This document shows positions 58,274-64,000 of a DNA stretch of 64,000 nt, in pieces. The notes beneath the pieces were generated by a model, which was not told the DNA's origin, ran no database searches, and saw only the letters and a program-made list of their open reading frames with translations. The stretch is taken from NCBI RefSeq assembly GCF_020386615.1, contig NZ_CP077769.1, positions 3,906,001-3,970,000 on the forward strand. Reading direction: 5' to 3'. Source of the DNA: Chitinophaga pendula. Lineage in GTDB: Bacteria > Bacteroidota > Bacteroidia > Chitinophagales > Chitinophagaceae. Made by a program: the position numbers and the translations under genes. Each line of letters opens with the position of its first letter. Within the stretch, counting starts at the first letter, position 1.

Positions 58274-59925
58274 GACTGATTTACAATTTTATTATAATGA
58301 TCATGCACAATCCTCCCCGCATTAAACTTGATCGTCCTGTCTGCCAGGTCGAAAAAATCGTCGTCATGTGTCACCGCCAGGATCGTTTTACCACTATCCC
58401 GTATCTGCTGGAGCCATGTATGGTAAAACGTACTCCTGTTCTGCGGATCCTGCTCCGCCGCCCACTCATCCAGGATGATCAACGGCTTATCTTCTAACAA
58501 GCTCAACACCAAAGCAAGGCGCTTCTGCTGCCCCTTGGACAAATTGACATCCACCTGCTTACGTACAGGATCGACTTTTAATATGCCCGTAAGATTGAAT
58601 TGCTCCGTATAACGATGTAACTGCCGGTTGTCATCCCCCAGATCATGCTCATCATAGTTGGATTTGAAAAGATGATGGTTCGTATACACAACCGACATAT
58701 TATTACCAAAAACAGAAAATGAAGGCCAATCCACCAGCTCATCATCGATATATACACGCCCGCTGTCAGGCCGGTATAGTCCCGTCAGCAGATTGATAAA
58801 AGTCGTTTTGCCACTGCCATTACCACCGGTGATGAAAACGATCTCCCCTTTCGAAAGCGTCAGCGATGGTATCTCCAGCGTAAAAGATGCCGCCCCATCC
58901 CCATATCGGTATACAATATCCTCAAAGCGGATCGTCTCAAATGCCCGCACCTGCTGCCATCCCGTATCGGACAAGGCATCAGCCTCCAACTGCTGATCGA
59001 TGCGGTTGATCCTCCTGATAGCAATCCGGAAAGAAGTATATGCCGGCAGAAACAGGATCACCTGCGATAACGGCGCCATCATAAATAATACCGTCGTGAT
59101 AAACGCCGTCACTTTTATCACATCTATCTTCATCAACACGGGCAATAAAAAAAGAATGATCCCCAACACAACATACCAGCTGTAAATACCCGACAGCTCA
59201 TTCACAGCATAGCGCTTGGCAGCCTTGGTATTGAGTGTTTTACTCTCATGCCGGTTCACATAAATATGTTTATCAAACAGGTTATTACTCCGCTTGGCCG
59301 ATATCTTGATCTGCTTAAATCCATGCAGTAACTCCCGCAAATGATCATAATATACATCCTGCAAATCCCTCACCACATTCAGATCCTTTTCGATCTGACG
59401 ATCCCGGTATACATATATGGTTAAAAGAATCGCCATGATAGACAACAACACCGCCCCGCTCACAAATGATGTATAAAACAGGTAAGCCAACCCGCAAATG
59501 ATCGTCACCGTCGCATTGATCAGCGTAATGAAGACACCAGGAATACGACTCAATATCCGCGCATCACTAATAGCCGCATAGATCTTCTCCGATCCCAGTT
59601 GCTCAAAAGAACCGTACGACGCATGCCGGACCTTCCCGATAATCGACAACTCAATATCACACATGATCTCATTCGTCAATGTCACCATATACTGCTGGAA
59701 ATAACTCGATGCAATAAAAGACAGCAGGATAAGCCCTATAAAACTAAATACGGCCGTCATGTCAATCCCGCCCTGCTGCGACAGGTGTTTCAACGTGGTA
59801 TTGATCAATATCAGGATGCCGACATTGGTGACGCTGCTGATAAGGCTCAACAAAAAAATAGCAACGTAAAATAACTTCGACCTGTTCTGAAATAGCTTAA
59901 ATACATTCATGCCGGCGGCTTCCAT
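58270..59925 (-). CDS. Cyclic-peptide-type ABC exporter (SyrD/PvdE family)
   Basis: The product has 551 aa from the ATG at 59925; a TTG at 59937 is also in frame and an ATG at 59910 is another choice. An N-terminal half of six membrane helices is fused to one nucleotide-binding domain. Walker A reads GGNGSGKTTF, the signature NLSKGQQKRLAL, Walker B LIILDEWAAEQDP and the switch His VTHDDD. This single-chain half-transporter type is typically found in lipopeptide and siderophore NRPS clusters, where it moves the peptide or its precursor across the inner membrane. It sits between the first NRPS module gene (31 bp upstream from the ATG) and the thioesterase. Confidence 0.9.
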   Translation of the reverse strand: MEAAGMNVFKLFQNRSKLFYVAIFLLSLISSVTNVGILILINTTLKHLSQQGGIDMTAVFSFIGLILLSFIASSYFQQYMVTLTNEIMCDIELSIIGKVRHASYGSFEQLGSEKIYAAISDARILSRIPGVFITLINATVTIICGLAYLFYTSFVSGAVLLSIMAILLTIYVYRDRQIEKDLNVVRDLQDVYYDHLRELLHGFKQIKISAKRSNNLFDKHIYVNRHESKTLNTKAAKRYAVNELSGIYSWYVVLGIILFLLPVLMKIDVIKVTAFITTVLFMMAPLSQVILFLPAYTSFRIAIRRINRIDQQLEADALSDTGWQQVRAFETIRFEDIVYRYGDGAASFTLEIPSLTLSKGEIVFITGGNGSGKTTFINLLTGLYRPDSGRVYIDDELVDWPSFSVFGNNMSVVYTNHHLFKSNYDEHDLGDDNRQLHRYTEQFNLTGILKVDPVRKQVDVNLSKGQQKRLALVLSLLEDKPLIILDEWAAEQDPQNRSTFYHTWLQQIRDSGKTILAVTHDDDFFDLADRTIKFNAGRIVHDHYNKIVNQS

Positions 59926-59956
59926 ATCGGTTAACAATAAAAATTCATGGCTATGG

Positions 59957-62900
59957 TTAACAGAGCTCTATATAGTCGTATGTCTTATCCTCCTCCAGGG
60001 CAATCAAAGCCCCTAACGCTCTGATAGTCGGATAGGTAAAAATGGCGGTAAGTTTTATATGCACCATACACGCCTGGTAGATCTTGTTGATCACCATATT
60101 GGCATTCAACGAATGCCCTCCCAATTCAAAAAAATTATCTGTAATACCTATATCTTCTCTTTCCAATACCTGCTGCCATATCTCCACCAGCAACACTTCA
60201 TAACGGGATACAGGAGGCACCAGTTCCCGCTGTGACACCACAGCGGCATCCACCGCCAGCAAGGCATACAGCTGCCGCTTGTCAACTTTGCCCCGCATCG
60301 TCAACGGTAGCTCATCCACAACCAGTACCTGCTGTGGCAACAGGTGATCGGGCAAACAGCCCCGAAGCGCCGCCTGTATATCGGCTATATCCGTCTCCGT
60401 ATTAGCTATGACCACAAAAGCAACCAATGCCGCTTCCCAACCCGTCTTCCCATTACCAGTCACTACCGCATCCCGTACCCCTGGCAATGCCTTCAACATT
60501 CCCTCCGTTTCTCCCGGCTCCACACGGATACCTCTTATCTTGACCTGCTCATCCCGCCGTCCCGTAAATACCAGCTCCCCTCCCGTCACCCACTTACCAC
60601 TATCGCCCGTACGGTACAGCTTTTCACCGGCCACAAACGGATGATCAATAAATCGTTGCGCATACAACAACGGATCATTCAGATAGGCTACCGCCAAACC
60701 AGCACCGCCTATATATATTTCCCCTTCCGTCCCAACAGGTAACAACTCAAGCTGCGCATCCAACACATAAATACTGCAGTTGGAAATAGGCTGCCCTACC
60801 GGGATCAGCGCATCTGCCCCCTTCACTTCATGATAGGTAGCACACACCGTCGTCTCCGTAGGCCCGTACGTATTATATACCGGGATACCCGCATCCCGAT
60901 AATGTTGTATATGTTCCTTCCTCAACACATCCCCACCACTGATCACTACCCGTAAAGTGTCCGCCGCCGGCAGATATTGCAACACCAAAGGCGTAGCGCT
61001 CACAACCGTCACCCCCTCCGCAGCGATCATATCACTCATCGCCGACAAATCCCGCCGCTCCTTCACAATATGTAATCGCCCTCCAACAGCCAGCACAGGA
61101 AAAATCTCCTCTACCGACGTATCAAAACTCACGGATGCCTGCTGCAATACCACATCGGCCGCCGTCAACCCGAAATAAGTATGGAAATGTGAAACGTAAT
61201 TACTCATCGCCGCATGCGTAATAGCAACCCCCTTAGGACGTCCCGTAGTACCCGATGTACACAGGATATAACAGACCGCCGCCGGCGAAACCGCTCCATG
61301 ATCCGCCATTACCGCTGCTGATACCTCCGATGACACTTCCACTGACGCGATACCCTCCGTCAGGATACACACCGCATGTGTAATCGACTTGTTCAATAGC
61401 TCACTGGTACACAAAGCATCACACGACATCTCCTCCAGCAAAGCCATGATCCTGTCATCCGGCTCATCCGGATCAACAGGCATATAAGTCATACCCGCAA
61501 GCATACATCCGATCATCGCACTGACCATCCCTTCATCCCTGGGCAATACCAACGCTACAACCGACTGCTCCCTGATACCGGAACGTCGTAGCAAAGCCGC
61601 CATGCGTATAGCCTGCTCATGTATAGCAACATAGGTAAAACTGGCAACAGCGGTAGTAATGGCCACCCTATCCGGATAACGTGTAACAGCTTCCCCCCAC
61701 ATAGCCGCAAAAGATGATTGCGGCCAACTACGCCTTACACCAGCTGAATACCCAAGCAGAGCCGATTGTTCACGCTCAGGCAGCAATGGCGCGCGACCCG
61801 CTGCCATCTCCGGCGTCCCAATCACCGCATGGATCAAGGTAGTAAGACCGGCAGACAAAGCAGCGATCATCTCCTCCTGCAAATAATCATAATGATAAAT
61901 GAAACGGAGATCCATTCCCCGCCCATGATAATCCCGTATATACACCGACAATGGATCTATCTCCATCGTATTCGACAATGCCGTCACATCCGCCAACAGA
62001 TCACCCAACTGAGAGACATAAGGAAAATCCTCATATGACACCCGCACGTGATACAAACGCTTGTCCAACTGGTGCAAATGCAGATCGCCTACAAGATTAC
62101 CATACTGGTATTGCTGATGCCGTAATACCTGGTACATCGTCTTACCGGTATAACGAATGATATCCGCCAGCGTAGCAAGCGGATCAAAAACAAAAGGCAT
62201 ACATACCAGGTTCATAAACACACCTGCCGTAGCCTTATAACGCTTCTTGGGCCGGTTCAATACCGGCATGGCAATAGGCACAATATCCTGCTGCTGCGTA
62301 CGCCCCAGGTACACCAGCAATAAGCTGATCAATATCTGGAATACCGACGCCTTATAAGTGGCCGCCACCTGCTCCAGCTGTCGCTTTACATCCCCATCAA
62401 TATGCAGGGAATAACTACCACAATGAGAAGTAGTCCGCTTCTCCACAACACGCCGTGGGAACAGATCAGCCGGTAAAGTCGCATATTGGGATAACCAGAA
62501 ATTTTTATCCTCCTGGTACTTGTTACTGTTTAGATACTGCTCATCATCAATACAATACTCACTATAAGCATAGCGCTCATACGTATATATTTCGCCGGAC
62601 AATTTCGCCTGGTAAGCCGCCGCCGCCTGGTTCAACAACAACATAAAAGACCAACCGTCGCCAATAAGATGATGCACCACCGCATAGTAGTAATACCGAT
62701 CAGCTGCCACCTTCAGCAATTTCATCCGGAACAGGTAATTCCCCTCAATCACAAATGGACGCAGAAAATCATCCTCCATCCATCGCATAGCCGTCTGCAC
62801 CGGATCCTCAGCACCACTCAGGTCGATCAGCGCCAGCTCAAATCCCGTCACTACATCCCCTATCGTACAGGTCAGCTCATTGTCAACCACTGAAAACAGG

Positions 62901-63079
62901 GACCCATACACTTCCTGTGAGTCTACAACTACCTTAAATGCTTCGCTTAATAACCGGTGATCCGGATGGCCTGTCAGGGTGACATAACCACCAATATTGT
63001 ATTTCGACGGATAGGCAGATATTACATGATCTAACCATATCAATCGCTGGGTTAAAGTGGGCTTACAACTCCTGGGCAT
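59957..63079 (-). CDS. Stand-alone NRPS initiation module: C-A-T
   Basis: The product has 1,040 aa from the ATG at 63079 (a TTG lies one codon upstream). The C domain spans about 1-430 with intact HHLIGDG and a start (LTQRLIWLDHV, YNIGGYV) unlike that of the LCL domains elsewhere in the line. The A domain (about 460-950) has the code DTESIGTVCK, the same as module 7 and close to Lys-type codes. The T domain carries ELGGHSL (Ser near 990). No docking domain precedes it, and the C-terminus TYDYIELC is a short acidic tail that could dock to the TubC domain of the 7,680-aa NRPS. Because it is the first module yet begins with a C domain, N-acylation of the first residue (starter C) is likely. It is the first gene of the operon. 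Confidence 0.92.
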   Translation of the reverse strand: MPRSCKPTLTQRLIWLDHVISAYPSKYNIGGYVTLTGHPDHRLLSEAFKVVVDSQEVYGSLFSVVDNELTCTIGDVVTGFELALIDLSGAEDPVQTAMRWMEDDFLRPFVIEGNYLFRMKLLKVAADRYYYYAVVHHLIGDGWSFMLLLNQAAAAYQAKLSGEIYTYERYAYSEYCIDDEQYLNSNKYQEDKNFWLSQYATLPADLFPRRVVEKRTTSHCGSYSLHIDGDVKRQLEQVAATYKASVFQILISLLLVYLGRTQQQDIVPIAMPVLNRPKKRYKATAGVFMNLVCMPFVFDPLATLADIIRYTGKTMYQVLRHQQYQYGNLVGDLHLHQLDKRLYHVRVSYEDFPYVSQLGDLLADVTALSNTMEIDPLSVYIRDYHGRGMDLRFIYHYDYLQEEMIAALSAGLTTLIHAVIGTPEMAAGRAPLLPEREQSALLGYSAGVRRSWPQSSFAAMWGEAVTRYPDRVAITTAVASFTYVAIHEQAIRMAALLRRSGIREQSVVALVLPRDEGMVSAMIGCMLAGMTYMPVDPDEPDDRIMALLEEMSCDALCTSELLNKSITHAVCILTEGIASVEVSSEVSAAVMADHGAVSPAAVCYILCTSGTTGRPKGVAITHAAMSNYVSHFHTYFGLTAADVVLQQASVSFDTSVEEIFPVLAVGGRLHIVKERRDLSAMSDMIAAEGVTVVSATPLVLQYLPAADTLRVVISGGDVLRKEHIQHYRDAGIPVYNTYGPTETTVCATYHEVKGADALIPVGQPISNCSIYVLDAQLELLPVGTEGEIYIGGAGLAVAYLNDPLLYAQRFIDHPFVAGEKLYRTGDSGKWVTGGELVFTGRRDEQVKIRGIRVEPGETEGMLKALPGVRDAVVTGNGKTGWEAALVAFVVIANTETDIADIQAALRGCLPDHLLPQQVLVVDELPLTMRGKVDKRQLYALLAVDAAVVSQRELVPPVSRYEVLLVEIWQQVLEREDIGITDNFFELGGHSLNANMVINKIYQACMVHIKLTAIFTYPTIRALGALIALEEDKTYDYIELC

Positions 63080-63248
63080 CAAACAACTAATTTAAATTCA
63101 CAACATGGATCTCATACACCATCTTTCAAATAAAATGATAGCATATGCTACAGAATGCCGGCAACGTCTGTGAGTTTAAATAGTACTGGCTTATCTAGGC
63201 TATTAACTCTAACGGACATAGGTAGTCACTACTCATACGACAACTGAC

Positions 63249-63256
63249 CAAATGTA
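63249..63256 (-). promoter_or_regulatory. Possible -7 box for the NRPS operon (TAcaTTTG)
   Basis: Read on the minus strand, the octamer matches TAnnTTTG. It lies about 170 bp upstream of the first NRPS start codon, which would give a long leader. No good -33 TTTG is seen 19-21 bp further up. The 268-bp region 63083-63350 holds no ORF and no other site I can support. Confidence 0.3.
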
Positions 63257-63350
63257 AAAAATATTCTTATACCTCCTCTGAAAAATTTCTTAAAAAAATG
63301 TGAACGATATAATTGGCATTAACGTATCACCACATTATTTCATTTACTAA

Positions 63351-64000
63351 CTATTTATATCTGTGCTTATCATTTCTTACTTGCAACTCTTCCGTCATCA
63401 GTTTATAACAAGGCTGCAAGTCCCCCCTAAAATCACTTTTTATATCATCCACATGCTTCTGTCCGATCTTCCATACACCTAAAGTCCCTACATTCTGTTG
63501 TGCAGCATAGTGCATTTCATTGGAACGATTGTGTTCTATTTGACGTTAGCTTTGTTCTCAGCATTAAGTGCTGGTCCGTGCATCGCAGCCAGCCCTGCCA
63601 GCTGCAATTTGAGCTTTCCGGTTGATCATAACGATGCTGTAGAGAAGGATGCTTAGCTTCTCGTTACTGATTGTTCAGATTGCCTGGATAATCCATATGC
63701 TGGCTATTTATCCAATTGTTACTTACAGTTGTAATCCATTCATTAAAGCCTGCATGTATACGCTTCGCTTAATTAACTAGCGCAATAGGTGTCATTCCTG
63801 CATTTATTGTCGGAATCTCTCTTGTCAAGCTATATATACGCAGCAGTCCTGCTTCAAACCGCAATATATCGGGATCTGCCGCTACCCGCCGGTCACCAGT
63901 TTCGCCCCCATAGCATCCGCCTCGCTTTCCAGACCCCTGTCATCATTAATGTTGACTTTTCCCTTTAACTGCCGGGTCGCCTGTACTCGCCCCTGCTTCT
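63351..64000 (-). pseudogene. Decayed DUF4157 (eCIS-core)-type gene, 5' end outside window
   Basis: No intact ORF covers this 650-bp stretch, but minus-strand frames read as successive protein pieces. From the right edge to a TAG at 63882 one frame gives [20 protein letters not shown] and MGAKL, the typical end of the eCIS-core/DUF4157 domain (NDD..LE.EAD.MGA). A second frame continues with ADPDILRFEAGLLRIYSL, a third with NEWITTVSNNWINSQ, a fourth with GLAAMHGPALNAENKANV, and a last one, ending at the TAG at 63351-63353, with MHYAAQQNVGTLGVWKIGQK. Several frameshifts and stops are needed to join them. DUF4157 proteins are often toxin-carrying effectors; the C-terminal piece here is not recognised. 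Sequencing error is less likely given the number of breaks. Confidence 0.55.

Noticed and set aside
1..64000. CRISPR arrays, insertion sequences, tRNA or rRNA genes
   Set aside because: No short regular repeats, terminal inverted repeats with transposase, or tRNA-like cloverleaf sequence was noticed on reading; a computed scan could still reveal one.

Overview
The window looks like a chromosomal segment of a Bacteroidota bacterium, most likely Chitinophaga or a close relative. This is an inference from several signs: SusC-like/outer-membrane beta-barrel proteins, a YfhO-type membrane protein, a small Cys-rich peptide with a GG leader, promoter-like TAnnTTTG boxes, an eCIS-core (DUF4157) gene remnant and very large NRPS genes. 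No rRNA, tRNA, CRISPR array or intact mobile element was seen.

Left part (1-10.5 kb): the end of a DsbD-like membrane thiol-disulfide protein is followed by a TlpA/thioredoxin-fold protein. Then come a convergent, putative secreted Cys-rich peptide, a TPR-histidine kinase/NarL-type regulator pair, a small lipoprotein, decayed gene remnants, a small unknown protein, a YfhO-family membrane protein and a GNAT acetyltransferase.

Main part (10.5-63.1 kb): one uninterrupted leftward run of nine genes with gaps of 69 bp or less, two of the junctions being ATGA overlaps. In transcription order these are a stand-alone C-A-T module (1,040 aa), an SyrD/PvdE-type exporter, a type II thioesterase, a CmlA-type diiron beta-hydroxylase, a 7,680-aa six-module NRPS, a 2,659-aa two-module NRPS, a VioC/AsnO-type Fe(II)/2-oxoglutarate hydroxylase, a 3,512-aa three-module NRPS ending in a thioesterase, and an outer-membrane TonB-type receptor. 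TubC-like N-terminal docking domains and short acidic C-terminal tails fit the order 1,040 -> 7,680 -> 2,659 -> 3,512, giving 12 modules. Hand-read adenylation codes suggest: X(Lys-like)-Ser-Thr-NMeVal-NMeAsn-X-X(Lys-like)-X-Asn-X-X-Asn, released by the terminal TE. The leading C domain suggests N-acylation, so the predicted product is a hydroxylated, N-methylated (lipo)peptide of 12 residues. I cannot match it to a known compound.

The most notable features are a near-identical 2.95-kb tandem A-T-C duplication inside the last NRPS, two epimerization-type domains that have both lost their catalytic His and Glu although D-type condensation domains follow them, two mechanistically different hydroxylases in one operon, and a TonB receptor as the apparent last gene of the run. 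Upstream of the operon (63.35-64.0 kb) lies a frameshifted DUF4157-type pseudogene.
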